A stretch of DNA of 64,000 nucleotides from Atlantibacter subterraneus. Its GTDB lineage: Bacteria > Pseudomonadota > Gammaproteobacteria > Enterobacterales > Enterobacteriaceae. The first letter of the stretch is position 1, and each line of letters opens with the position of its first letter. The stretch is taken from NCBI RefSeq assembly GCF_027853245.1, contig NZ_JAPTZM010000003.1. One strand, 5' to 3'. Below the pieces are notes generated by a model. That model was not told the DNA's origin. It made no database searches and saw only the letters and a program-made list of their open reading frames with translations. The position numbers were made by a program, and so were the translations under genes. Of this stretch, positions 34,997 to 44,000 are shown one piece after another.

Positions 34997-35314
34997 TGGC
35001 CGATCGTAATCCCAGCGGTAGCGCGCCATATCGATATGCCCGTCGCCGGAAACCATAACGCCTTCGCTGAGCAGGGCCTGCCGCTGGCGCTGTAAATCCG
35101 GGCCGGTCAGTGAAATCGCGCCGTGGCGGTTTACCACACGGTGCCACGGAATGCGGCTGCCTTCCGGTAAACGTTTCAGAACGCCGCCTACCTGACGCGC
35201 AGCGCGCGGCGAGCCAGCCAGCATCGCCACATCTCCATAGGTCGTGACGTGCCCTTCCGGGATGGAAGCAACGATAAGAAAAACGCGCTGAGGGAAAGTG
35301 TCGTGGTTGTCCAT
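34994..35314 (-). CDS. atl: Alkyltransferase-like DNA repair protein Atl (YbaZ)
   Basis: A 106-residue homologue of O6-alkylguanine DNA alkyltransferase in which the acceptor cysteine is replaced by tryptophan: PWHRV (residues 56-60) stands where active enzymes have PCHRV. Such proteins bind alkylguanine lesions and hand them to nucleotide excision repair. The start MDNHDTFPQRV was chosen from the alignment with the K-12 core; K-12 annotations carry a longer, poorly conserved N-terminus. Confidence 0.92.
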   Translation of the reverse strand: MDNHDTFPQRVFLIVASIPEGHVTTYGDVAMLAGSPRAARQVGGVLKRLPEGSRIPWHRVVNRHGAISLTGPDLQRQRQALLSEGVMVSGDGHIDMARYRWDYDRP

Positions 35315-35466
35315 ATTGGCTCCGCTGCTCTTTGGACTAAGCATAATCAACCCGCCGCCCCCGGAAAAGCCTTGATTGCGCAAGAAACCGGCATCTGGTC
35401 GCGGCTTGCTTGCATTTAGCCAGGACAACAATGATAATGCCCTGCGCGTTGAAAAACGCTCTCAAT

Positions 35467-35580
35467 GGGGGCTCTGTTGGTTCTCCCGCAACACTACTTT
35501 GTTTACCTGGTCAGATCCGGAAGGAAGCAGCCAAAGCAGATGACGTGTGTGCCGGGATGTAGCTGGCAGGGCCCCCACCC
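35467..35580 (+). ncRNA. ffs: 4.5S RNA of the signal recognition particle
   Basis: The 114 bases reproduce E. coli 4.5S RNA in length and in all key parts. The ends pair (GGGGGCTCTG with CAGGGCCCCC), the apical hairpin has the GGAA tetraloop in TCCGGAAGGA, and the Ffh-binding AGCAGCCA internal loop is intact. Scattered changes from K-12 fall in the middle of the stem. It lies between atl and ybaA, as in K-12. Confidence 0.97.
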
Positions 35581-35763
35581 ATTTGTGCTGCCGACCCGTT
35601 CTTCTTTTTCTGACACGACTCACTCCGTGTCACGTTTTTTGATCTCGTTACCCAGATGTCACAAATACGTCATTTTTTTGTCACATTAATTCTGCATTAT
35701 TCTGTTACTCAATAATAATGATTCCCCTGCTGCTTTATCATTAATTCTATTAAGGGATTTTCT

Positions 35764-36015
35764 ATGAGCACCGCGGTTCTGAATGTCAAAATTAATAGCG
35801 AATTAAAAGAGCGTATTCGTCACTATGCCGAAGATAATAGTGAAACCTTATCTTCCGTAACCGAAAAGCTGCTGCTTAACGCGTTGAACGCCCAGGATAA
35901 TATTGAAGTCGATGAACAGGATATCGACAGTCAGCATACTCAGGAAGAGAATACTCCAGCGTTAACAGACAAAGAAATCAAAGCGTTACGTAAATTGCTG
36001 AAGAAAAGAAAATGA
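35764..36015 (+). CDS. Small ribbon-helix-helix-type DNA-binding protein (unrecognised)
   Basis: An 83-residue protein I do not recognise. Residues 3-41 read like a ribbon-helix-helix domain: a strand (TAVLNVKI) followed by two helices (NSELKERIRHYAED and LSSVTEKLLLNAL). An acidic linker and a basic tail (EIKALRKLLKKRK) follow. The design resembles antitoxins, ParD/CopG-like repressors and plasmid regulators. The next gene overlaps its end by four bases (ATGA), so the two are one unit. By hand count the gene is about 40 percent G+C, clearly lower than its neighbours. K-12 has nothing between ffs and ybaA, so this looks acquired. Confidence 0.75.
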   Translation: MSTAVLNVKINSELKERIRHYAEDNSETLSSVTEKLLLNALNAQDNIEVDEQDIDSQHTQEENTPALTDKEIKALRKLLKKRK

Positions 36016-36230
36016 TTAAAGAACCTATCTGTAATGCAGAAAATTATTCCCAGGCCTGTGAGTTACTCCGTTCAGGACGGGTAAAACACGTGCGTCTGGG
36101 ATGGCAAATCGGTGGGGATGAATTCTTTAAAATCGCCTCCGACTGGTGTGACGCAGGGGCGAAAATTAAAAAACATGACGATTGTTTTGTTATTTCGCTA
36201 AAAGGGTTTCCAATCCCGCGTCAGGCTTAA
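36012..36230 (+). CDS. Small protein of unknown function paired with the RHH gene
   Basis: A 72-residue protein that I do not recognise. It has no membrane segment or signal peptide and reads like a compact alpha/beta domain (NYSQACELLRSGRVKHVRLG, then FFKIASDWCDAGAKI and DDCFVISLKGF). The ATG lies in the overlap with the upstream RHH-like gene, so it is translationally coupled. By hand count it is about 44 percent G+C. A toxin, a co-repressor or a simple partner protein are all possible; nothing in the sequence decides. Confidence 0.65.
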   Translation: MIKEPICNAENYSQACELLRSGRVKHVRLGWQIGGDEFFKIASDWCDAGAKIKKHDDCFVISLKGFPIPRQA

Positions 36231-36245
36231 TCTCTAACGAATAGC

Positions 36246-36351
36246 TATAATAATAAACCTGCTGGCGAGCAAGAGTTTGCCGTGTAGGTGCGTCTCTCCA
36301 CCTCCCGTATCATGGACGGTACGTTACGACGAGCTGCCTGCTCGTCTTTTT
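36246..36351 (+). ncRNA. Candidate structured RNA or 3' UTR ending in a terminator
   Basis: A consensus -10 hexamer TATAAT (36246-36251) is followed by three successive hairpins: AGGTG/CACCT, CCGT/ACGG and the terminator GACGAGC-tgcct-GCTCGTC (36328-36346) with a T-run. A transcript from about 36258 to 36351 would be near 94 bases. No good -35 is seen, so it may instead be the 3' UTR and terminator of the upstream gene pair. Confidence 0.35.
36328..36351 (+). terminator. Terminator before ybaA
   Basis: GACGAGC-tgcct-GCTCGTC followed by TTTTTG. It ends either the gene pair at 35764-36230 or a separate small RNA. Confidence 0.8.
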
Positions 36352-36427
36352 GTTTTCCTCCGCTACAAGCATCCAACCGCTACACTTATCTACGCACGAT
36401 CAACGCTGCTCATGTGGAGGTAGGCGT

Positions 36428-36781
36428 ATGAACTATGTCGATGGTTTTGTAGTTGCTGTTCCCAGGGACAAAAAAGCCGCTTATCAGGCGATGGCCGCCA
36501 AAGCGGCACCGCTGTTCAAAGAGTTTGGCGCGTTACGCATTGTTGAATGCTGGGCTGATGATGTTCCGGACGGAAAGCTCACCGATTTTCGGATGGCGGT
36601 AAAAGCCACCGATGACGAAGAGGTGGTGTTTAGCTGGATTGAATATCCATCCAGAGAAGCCCGCGATGCCGCTAATAAGAAAATGATGGAAGACCCGCGA
36701 ATGAAGGCATTCGGGGATGAAATGCCTTTTGATGGCAAGCGGATGATTTACGGCGGATTTGCACCAATACTGGATGAGTAG
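36428..36781 (+). CDS. ybaA: DUF1428 family protein YbaA
   Basis: A 117-residue cytoplasmic protein with the length and sequence of E. coli YbaA. The domain has a dimeric alpha-beta barrel fold; no activity is established. The start MNYVDGFVV follows a GGAGG ribosome site; the upstream frame lacks support. Confidence 0.93.
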   Translation: MNYVDGFVVAVPRDKKAAYQAMAAKAAPLFKEFGALRIVECWADDVPDGKLTDFRMAVKATDDEEVVFSWIEYPSREARDAANKKMMEDPRMKAFGDEMPFDGKRMIYGGFAPILDE

Positions 36782-36788
36782 CGCTACG

Positions 36789-38366
36789 CTACCGGGTAGT
36801 GCGGGCGACCGTGCTGCCCGGGTAATTTTCGCACCATAATTGCAGTTCATTTCCCCGTAAAGCCTTACTGTATAACCATCCCTGACCGTACTGGACGCCA
36901 TGCTCACATAACCATTGGGCCTGACGCGCGCTTTCAATCCCCTCAGCAACAAGCTCAAGCTGGAGATGTTTAGCCATATCAATGATATGGGGCGCAACGG
37001 TGTTGTATTCCAGGCTATCTACAAACGACTTATCAATCTTTAGCACATCTACAGCCAGGTTTTGCAGATAACTGAGGCTTGAGTAGCCGGTACCAAAATC
37101 ATCAATATATATCGGGTGCCCGGCACGGTGAAACTGCTCCACGATCGGAGCCGTGCGCTGCGGATCGGCAAAGCCACGCTCGGTGATCTCAAGAGCAATC
37201 TGCCGGGAGCTGACCTGATAGTGCTGGCAACGCGCCGTTAGTAGCGCCAGCAACGCGTTGTCAGCAATATCGTCTGCGGCCAGATTAATCGACACATGGT
37301 AGTCAGGATGCTGATGCAACCAGTTACCCATCTCGCTAAATACCTTCTCAATTACCAGACGTGTGATTTCACGAATAAGTCCGCTTTGCTCCGCAAGTGG
37401 AATAAAAATATCTGGCGTGAGCAGGCTGCCATCCGCTTGCGGCCAGCGAATCAGTGCTTCTGCGCCGACAAATTTATTGTCGCTAAGACGCATAATGGGT
37501 TGGTAACACACCGTGAATTCGCGGGAATGGATGGCGTCCTGCAACCGTGCGCGCGGCGACTGCAGGCGCTTAAGGAGCCGCAGCATCAGCGCCGCCGCCA
37601 GCAGACTGATCAGAACGCCCACCGGCAACCAGAGCATTAGCTGCTGGTTACTGGCAGCCTTCATGGGATGACTGGATGCCCACACCACAACGGCAAAATT
37701 TGTCTGGGTATTACGGAACATTGAATACACGATTCCAGCATCTTCATACCGCGTAAGATTATGGTCATGCATATGCTGCCAGACGGCTAAAGAGAGTGGG
37801 GCGCTGGATATGATTACCCGGTTGCGCGTTAAACCAATGATGGCAGAATCAATCGACCAGGTTGCCAGCGGCAGGACATCAATAAAAGAACGCGGATCGA
37901 GAACCACCATATGATCGTGGTGGCTCATTGCGATCATGTAATGGTTAATACCCAGATCGTTGCTGGGCGTAAACCAGAATCGGTATCCCTCATTATTTAC
38001 CCGCTCGGGTTCTGGAAACGGCGAGATATGACTTTCCTGCTCCAGTGAAGAACAGAGCGCCTGCGAACCTTTTATAAAGATCACTTCCTGTACAAAGCGG
38101 TAGGTAAACGCCACGCGCCTCATGGCCTGCAAATGGCTCGGTTCACAGGTCTGGCTGTCGATACGGTTGATCTCATTTAATGCGGCTTTGGACTCGTCGA
38201 TCACCACGCTGGCAAGCTGGTTAATGTTTTGGGTATATGACGCCAGTTCACGATAAAAACGCTGTTCGGCCTGATACCGGGCCAGCCAGATACTCAGCAA
38301 AATGGGTAACAGCACCGCTACAACCAGTGTACCTGTTACCAGGCTGACCATGCGTCTTGATGTCAA
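36789..38366 (-). CDS. pdeB: Membrane-bound cyclic-di-GMP phosphodiesterase PdeB (YlaB)
   Basis: A protein of 525 residues with two membrane helices (about 5-30 and 230-250) flanking a periplasmic CSS-motif redox-sensing domain, then a cytoplasmic EAL domain (about 265-515). EAL signatures are complete: GAEALIRW, DDFGTGYSSLSYLQ, KIDKSFVD and the C-terminal EGIE. Conserved cysteines lie in SQTCEPSH and QALCSSLEQES. The start chosen is a TTG behind AAAGGAA that aligns with the K-12 start; an upstream ATG at 38405 is the alternative. Periplasmic domain clearly diverged from K-12. Confidence 0.9.
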   Translation of the reverse strand: MTSRRMVSLVTGTLVVAVLLPILLSIWLARYQAEQRFYRELASYTQNINQLASVVIDESKAALNEINRIDSQTCEPSHLQAMRRVAFTYRFVQEVIFIKGSQALCSSLEQESHISPFPEPERVNNEGYRFWFTPSNDLGINHYMIAMSHHDHMVVLDPRSFIDVLPLATWSIDSAIIGLTRNRVIISSAPLSLAVWQHMHDHNLTRYEDAGIVYSMFRNTQTNFAVVVWASSHPMKAASNQQLMLWLPVGVLISLLAAALMLRLLKRLQSPRARLQDAIHSREFTVCYQPIMRLSDNKFVGAEALIRWPQADGSLLTPDIFIPLAEQSGLIREITRLVIEKVFSEMGNWLHQHPDYHVSINLAADDIADNALLALLTARCQHYQVSSRQIALEITERGFADPQRTAPIVEQFHRAGHPIYIDDFGTGYSSLSYLQNLAVDVLKIDKSFVDSLEYNTVAPHIIDMAKHLQLELVAEGIESARQAQWLCEHGVQYGQGWLYSKALRGNELQLWCENYPGSTVARTTR

Positions 38367-38582
38367 CGTGCATTCCTTTAATGAGCAGGTAAGAACCGTT
38401 ATCACTTGTCCGGCGAGATTAACGGGGAGCCGCTTTTTTTTCGAGAGTCATTATGAATGATGATGCTATTTCGGAAACTGGCCATGCGCAAAATAGTGTT
38501 TCGCTGATTCAGGGAATACGGCTTAACGCGCACAAATGATAATCGCTTGCAACGACTGACGTAACGCCGTAAGATTATATTA

Positions 38583-38597
38583 TGTTATAACGTAACA
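38583..38597. promoter_or_regulatory. Zur-type operator upstream of rpmE2
   Basis: TGTTATAACGTAACA is an inverted repeat (TGTTA / TAACA) inside an AT-rich promoter, 13 bases before the rpmE2 start. Zinc-free L31/L36 pairs are regulated by Zur in gammaproteobacteria. Confidence 0.6.
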
Positions 38598-38609
38598 ATT
38601 AAGGTGAGT

Positions 38610-38870
38610 ATGAAAGCGAACATCCATCCCCATTATCGTACGGTAGTTTTTCACGACACCAGCGCGGATGAGTATTTTATGGTGGGTTCAACCATTAAAA
38701 CCGATCGCGAGATTGAGCGCGATGGGGTGGTCTATCCGTATGTGACGCTTGATGTGTCGTCAGCCTCCCACCCTTATTACACCGGGAAACAAAAGAGCTT
38801 TACCACAGAAGGCAGTGCAGCGCGCTTCCAGCAACGTTTTGGCCGGTTTTTCAAAAATAATAAGGAGTAA
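38610..38870 (+). CDS. rpmE2: Zinc-independent 50S ribosomal protein L31 type B
   Basis: An 86-residue paralogue of L31 with no cysteine at all, as in E. coli YkgM. It replaces zinc-binding L31 when zinc is scarce, freeing the metal. Conserved HPHYRTVVFHDTS and QRFGRFF match the family. The ATG (MKANIHP) was chosen over a GTG two codons upstream because it aligns with YkgM. rpmJ2 follows two bases after the stop. Confidence 0.95.
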   Translation: MKANIHPHYRTVVFHDTSADEYFMVGSTIKTDREIERDGVVYPYVTLDVSSASHPYYTGKQKSFTTEGSAARFQQRFGRFFKNNKE

Positions 38871-38872
38871 CC

Positions 38873-39013
38873 ATGCAGGTGTTGAATTCGTTAAAAAGCG
38901 CGAAACAGCGTCATCCTGACTGCCAGATCGTTAAGCGTAAGGGCCGTCTGTATGTAATTTGCAAATCGAATCCGCGTTTTAAAGCCGTACAGGGCGGGAA
39001 GAAGAAGCGCTGA
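38873..39013 (+). CDS. rpmJ2: Zinc-independent 50S ribosomal protein L36 type 2
   Basis: A 46-residue protein nearly identical to E. coli YkgO: it begins MQVLNSLKSAKQRHPDCQIV and ends in GGKKKR. It keeps two cysteines (17 and 30) but lacks the CxxC zinc knuckle of normal L36. AAGGAGTAA overlaps the rpmE2 stop and serves as its ribosome site, so the two are one operon. Confidence 0.95.
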   Translation: MQVLNSLKSAKQRHPDCQIVKRKGRLYVICKSNPRFKAVQGGKKKR

Positions 39014-39021
39014 AACGAAAA

Positions 39022-39042
39022 GAGCCTGCGGATTGCAGGCTC
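39022..39042 (-). terminator. Terminator between rpmJ2 and ylaC
   Basis: GAGCCTGC-ggatt-GCAGGCTC. On the minus strand the stem is followed by TTTTCG, so it best serves ylaC, but it may also end rpmE2-rpmJ2. Confidence 0.7.
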
Positions 39043-39049
39043 TGTACAT

Positions 39050-39520
39050 TCAGGAAGCTTTTGCACTCTTATCGAGTGAAAACACGTCATAAAATGACAG
39101 GTTGCCTTTACGGCTAACCATCGCATGCAGCTGCGATTTTTTATCCGCATCTACACGCGGCGAACGAAGAATAGCATCGATTAACGACGCCGGTACGTAG
39201 CGGGTGTTGTACCATTCGCCGTTGTAGCAGACGCGTAAATCCAGCACATCGATATCTTCATATTTGTAGCGCGGATACACATCAAAAAAGAAAAACCCGT
39301 TCATCAGGACAAATAACACCACCAGTAACCACACGGAATCTGCCAGGGTTTCTGACTGCAGCATAACGAGCAGCGTCGCGAACCAGCCGATGTACATAGC
39401 GATAAACAATCCGGGATGATTACGGATAAAGCTGATACTAAAGCGCGGGCGATTATCGCGTTTTTCTTCGCGATTTAATTTATCGATGGTTTCAGTAAGC
39501 AGGTGCTGTATTTCCGTCAT
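39050..39520 (-). CDS. ylaC: Inner membrane protein YlaC
   Basis: A 156-residue protein, the length of K-12 YlaC, with two membrane helices (about 35-75) and a soluble C-terminal domain containing RVCYNGEWYNTRYVPASLID. Function unknown. The start MTEIQHLLTET was chosen from family alignment; the longer upstream frame lacks support. Confidence 0.93.
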   Translation of the reverse strand: MTEIQHLLTETIDKLNREEKRDNRPRFSISFIRNHPGLFIAMYIGWFATLLVMLQSETLADSVWLLVVLFVLMNGFFFFDVYPRYKYEDIDVLDLRVCYNGEWYNTRYVPASLIDAILRSPRVDADKKSQLHAMVSRKGNLSFYDVFSLDKSAKAS

Positions 39521-39958
39521 TCTGAGCCTACAAAATAGTAACGGGAGGAAGACGACTGTATTGTACTCAGGCGCTATAGTGGAAAACAGTAACAGACAAC
39601 GCCAAAAAAAGTATAACAGTTTACCTTTTGTTGACACTATTTTAATGGCTAAGGCTCATTGACCTTCAGAGGGGCAGCGCCGCGTGCCGCCAGGATCGTT
39701 ATGTGCGCTCGTCAGTGAGCCGGGGTAATCCCAGTCAATCAGATCAACATGATCCCCCAGCATTTGTCCTGGTACGGGTAGATGTCCACTCATGCCAAAT
39801 TCCCTTCAGGAACACGAGTGAACACAAATGGCAGCGTGGCACGATGGGAATCATTCCCTATGCCCGGCTGGAAGACAGGGTATTCAGGACAATAATCACG
39901 CGTTATAAATACACGTTTTAAGGCTTGCGACGTTAATAGTCAGAAATTTACTGGAATA
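39521..39958. other. ylaC-hha gap lacking maa
   Basis: In K-12 the maltose acetyltransferase gene maa lies here. In this window the 438 bases hold only a possible small minus-strand gene at 39656-39793. No acetyltransferase remnant was recognised. Confidence 0.6.
39656..39793 (-). CDS. Possible small protein in the maa position
   Basis: A 45-codon frame begins ATG after AAGGGA at a spacing of 7 and would encode MSGHLPVPGQMLGDH, then DLIDWDYPG, ending CPSEGQ. I do not recognise it. The ribosome site and strand (same as ylaC and hha) are in favour; the shortness and lack of a known family are against. Confidence 0.3.
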   Translation of the reverse strand: MSGHLPVPGQMLGDHVDLIDWDYPGSLTSAHNDPGGTRRCPSEGQ

Positions 39959-40177
39959 TTAACGGATAAATTTCCACACAGAAGACGGTATTTTATCGTA
40001 AAGCTTATTCATCGTCAGTTCGGCGAGACGGTGGTCGGCTGCTGAATAAAATACCGCCAGTTCGTTATCTGATAATTCGTATTTATTTTTCTCAATTACC
40101 CGTTCAAGCGTATCAATCGTCTGACAGCGTCGTAGACGCATTAAATAATCAATTTTTGTTAAAGGCTTTTCTGACAT
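39959..40177 (-). CDS. hha: Hemolysin expression modulator Hha
   Basis: A 72-residue protein that differs from E. coli Hha at one position (Ile for Thr at residue 9). It binds H-NS and StpA and strengthens silencing of horizontally acquired, AT-rich genes. It follows tomB on the same strand, 28 bases apart, as in K-12. Confidence 0.98.
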   Translation of the reverse strand: MSEKPLTKIDYLMRLRRCQTIDTLERVIEKNKYELSDNELAVFYSAADHRLAELTMNKLYDKIPSSVWKFIR

Positions 40178-40205
40178 AGTTTCACCGTAAGTGATTGTAA
40201 TAATT

Positions 40206-40580
40206 TTAAAAAGAAAGGCTCACTGGGTTGGCCTTACTAACGTTGACAAAGCATTTGAACAGGCGATTGCCCGATTTGCGCCATTTCTGTAAGTCCTGGG
40301 CGCTTATCCCGTAGTTGCTAAACAACATGAAGGTATCATCGAGGTATTCATCGATCTGTTCAATCAACGCATTGTCTTCGTCATACTTAATTTTGTAATT
40401 AAGCGCAAAACTCGCAATATGCTCAATCAATTCATTTAGCTGCAGGTTGATGGCCGAGGTTGGATCGTTGACCCAGCCGTGATTGCTATCACCAAGCGTA
40501 GCCAGGCAGTCATGATACAGATTTTCGCACAAGAATTTTAGCTGCGCTATATCATGCCGTTTTGGTGAGTATTCGTCCAT
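40206..40580 (-). CDS. tomB: Biofilm modulator/antitoxin TomB
   Basis: A 124-residue protein matching E. coli TomB (YbaJ). It is described as the antitoxin partner of Hha, acting with oxygen to oxidise and destabilise Hha, and it affects biofilm formation and conjugation. The cysteines in KFLCENLYHDC and FKCFVNV are present. First gene of tomB-hha. Confidence 0.95.
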   Translation of the reverse strand: MDEYSPKRHDIAQLKFLCENLYHDCLATLGDSNHGWVNDPTSAINLQLNELIEHIASFALNYKIKYDEDNALIEQIDEYLDDTFMLFSNYGISAQDLQKWRKSGNRLFKCFVNVSKANPVSLSF

Positions 40581-41050
40581 AACGCATCCCCCTTTTTAAC
40601 AAAAAAATTTTATGAACTTAACATAACAGGGGTAACACTCTGAGATTAATGGGGGTCAGACACACCGATTTCAATGTAATTTAACTATAAATCACACTCG
40701 CGCCTTTTACCTTCTTCTATTACGAAAAATTACAATTAATGCAGATTGTTACAGGAGCAGCATAAAGGTAATACTTTCAGGTGAGATTAAAAGCAGCTTC
40801 TCTGATTATAGCGCATAAAAAGAAACATCAATATAGCCTGCTGGCACAGCTAAAATTTATCTTAATTCCAGGAGTATTCCTTAGTAAGTCGCTAATACCC
40901 AGGACTTATCTTAATAAATGCACCCAATAAGCCTCTTTATTTACTATTGCTGTTTGTTCTCAATAGTGATACCGCTGCTTAATTGCACGTTTTTATCGTG
41001 CATAAACCCAGATTAGATAAATAAAAAAGGCCGCTTGCGCGGCCTTTTTA
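40581..41050. other. AT-rich gap between tomB and acrB
   Basis: These 470 bases hold the tomB-hha promoter on the minus strand, a TGCACG/CGTGCA hairpin near 40984-41002, and the acrB terminator at 41023-41049. The AT-richness fits H-NS/Hha autoregulation. No gene is supported. Confidence 0.6.
41023..41049 (-). terminator. Terminator of acrAB
   Basis: GGCCGC-ttgc-GCGGCC flanked by A and T runs, immediately beyond the acrB stop. Confidence 0.88.
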
Positions 41051-44000
41051 TCAGGAGTGTTTCACGGTGTGGCTATGTTCAATATCTTCGTTTTTACGGT
41101 TAAAACGTCGACGAACCACCACGAAGAATACCGGTACGAAGAAGATGGCCAGCACGGTCGCTGTAATCATCCCGCCCATTACGCCGGTACCCACCGCGTT
41201 CTGCGCGCCGGAACCCGCGCCGGAGCTGATAACCAGCGGCATTACCCCGAGGATAAACGCCAGTGAGGTCATCAGGATTGGACGCAGACGCATACGCACC
41301 GCCTCCAGCGTCGCTTCAATCAGGCCCTTGCCTTCTTTATCCATCAGATCTTTGGCGAATTCCACAATCAATATTGCGTTCTTCGCCGACAAACCAATGG
41401 TTGTCAGCAGGCCCACCTGGAAGTACACGTCGTTATTCAGGCCGCGGAACGTCGCTGCCAGCAGCGCACCGATAACCCCCAGCGGTACGACCAGCATTAC
41501 CGAGAACGGAATAGACCAGCTTTCATACAGCGCCGCCAGACACAGGAATACCACGATTAACGAGATGGCATACAGCGCAGGTGCCTGGTTGCCGGACAGG
41601 CGTTCCTGATAGGACATCCCCGTCCAGTCATAGCCGATACCGGTCGGCAGTTTGCTGGCCAGCTCTTCCATCATGTTCATCGCTTCACCGGTACTCTTAC
41701 CCGGAACCGCTTCACCAAGGATTTCCATGGAAGGCAGACCGTTATAGCGTTCCAGACGCGGCGAACCATACTCCCAGTGGGCGCTGGAGAAGGCCGAGAA
41801 CGGCACCATCTGCCCGGAAGTATTACGCACGTACCAGTTATTGATATCTTCCGGTAGCATGCGGTATTCCGCTTCTGACATCACGTACACTTTCTTCACG
41901 CGGCCACGGTCGATAAAGTCGTTCACATAGCTACCGCCCCAGGCAGAGCCCAGCGTGGTGTTAATGTCGGAGATTGAGACGCCCAGCGCCTGCGCTTTCT
42001 CCTGATCGATATCGATTTTGTACTGCGGCGTATCTTCCAGGCCGTTAGGACGCACGCCCGCCAGCAGGTCAGGATGCTTCGCCACTTCGCCCAGCAGCTG
42101 GTTACGCGCCTGGGTTAGCTTTTCGTGGCCCAGGTTAGCCTGGTCGATCAGCTGGAAGTCAAAGCCGGTCGCCGTACCCAGTTCAACAATCGCCGGAAGG
42201 TTAAACGCGAACACCATCGCATCTTTAATCTGCGAGAAACGACCCATGGCGCGACCGGTGATCGCTTCCACTTTGTTTTCAGCGCCCGGACGCTCATCCC
42301 AGTTTTTCAGGGAAACGAACGCCAGACCGGTGTTCTGACCACGACCGGAGAAGCCGAAGCCGTTAACGGTAAACACCGAGTTAACGTTGGCTTTTTCCTT
42401 GGTCAGGTAGTAGTCGGTTACCTCATCCAGCACTTTCTGAGTACGTTCCTGGGTAGCGCCCGCAGGCAGTTGCGCCATGGTCAGGAACACGCCCTGGTCT
42501 TCGTCCGGCAGGAACGAGCTGGGCAGTTTGATGAACAGGAACGCCATGCCGCCAACAATCAGCAGATACAGCAGCAGATAGCGGCCCGTGCTGCGCAGGA
42601 TGTTGCCTACGCTGTCGGTGTAGTGATGGGTGCTCTTATCGAACATCCGGTTAAACCAACCGAAGAAGCCTTTTTTGCCTTCGCCGTGGTCGCCTTTGGC
42701 GATCGGTTTCAGCATGGTGGCGCACAGGGCAGGGGTCAGGATCAACGCCACCAGCACGGACAGCACCATCGCGGATACGATCGTAATGGAGAACTGACGA
42801 TAAATCGCCCCGGTTGAGCCGCCGAAGAACGCCATCGGGATAAATACCGCCGACAGCACCATGGCGATACCCACCAGCGCGCCCTGAATCTGGCCCATGG
42901 ATTTACGCGTCGCTTCTTTTGGCGGCAAGCCTTCTTCCGCCATCACACGCTCAACGTTTTCTACCACCACGATGGCGTCATCCACCAGCAGGCCTATCGC
43001 CAGCACCATACCGAACATCGTCAGGGTGTTTATCGAGTACCCGAACACGGCAAGGATAGCGAAGGTGCCCAGCAGTACCACCGGAACCGCAATGGTTGGG
43101 ATCAGCGTGGCCCGGAAGTTCTGCAGGAACAGATACATTACCAGGAACACCAGCACGATAGCTTCCACCAGCGTTTTTACTACCTCGTTAATGGAGATCT
43201 TAACGAACGGGGTGGTGTCGTACGGGTAAACCACTTCCAGACCGTGTGGGAAGAACGGCTTCATCTTCTCGATGGATTCACGCACCGCCGCAGCGGTATC
43301 CAGCGCGTTAGCGCCGGTTGCCAGTTTAATCCCCAGACCGGATGCCGGCTGGCCGTTATAACGGGCAATAACGTCGTAGCTTTCGCCGCCCAGCTCCACC
43401 TTAGCGACATCGCTGAGGCGAACCTGAGAACCATCCTGATTCACTTTCAGCAGGATCTTGCTGAACTCTTCCGCCGACGTCAGACGAGTCTGCGCGATAA
43501 TGGAGGCGTTCAACTGCTGGCCTTTGACCGGCGGGGTACCGCCGAGCTGGCCTGCCGCAACCTGGGCGTTCTGCGCTTTGATTGCATTGATCACGTCAAC
43601 CGGCGTGAGCTGGTAGTTGGTCAGTTTATTGGGGTCCATCCAGATACGCATCGCATACTGCGCACCGAACAGCTGCACGTCACCGACACCCGTGGTACGG
43701 CTGATCGGATCTTTCACCGTCGCGCCCACGTAGTCGGCAATATCCTCCTGGGTCATTGAGCCGTCGGTCGAGATCATCCCGACAACCATCAGGAAGCTGC
43801 TTGACGATTTCTCAACGCTCACGCCTTGCTGTTGCACTTCCTGCGGCAGCAATGGCATCGCCAGCTGCAGTTTGTTCTGCACCTGAACCTGGGCGATATC
43901 GGCATCTGTACCGGAATCGAAGGTAATGGTGATTTGCACCGAACCCGACGAGTCGCTGGTAGAGGACATATACAGCAGGTTATCGATACCGTTCATGTTC

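Noticed and set aside
35465..35689. Protein-coding frame across the 4.5S RNA gene
   Set aside because: The bases are the ffs RNA, whose structure and sequence are conserved; no ribosome site.
39703..39921. Plus-strand frame of 72 codons in the ylaC-hha gap
   Set aside because: It starts with GTG without a ribosome site, resembles no family I know, and has irregular composition. Judged chance.
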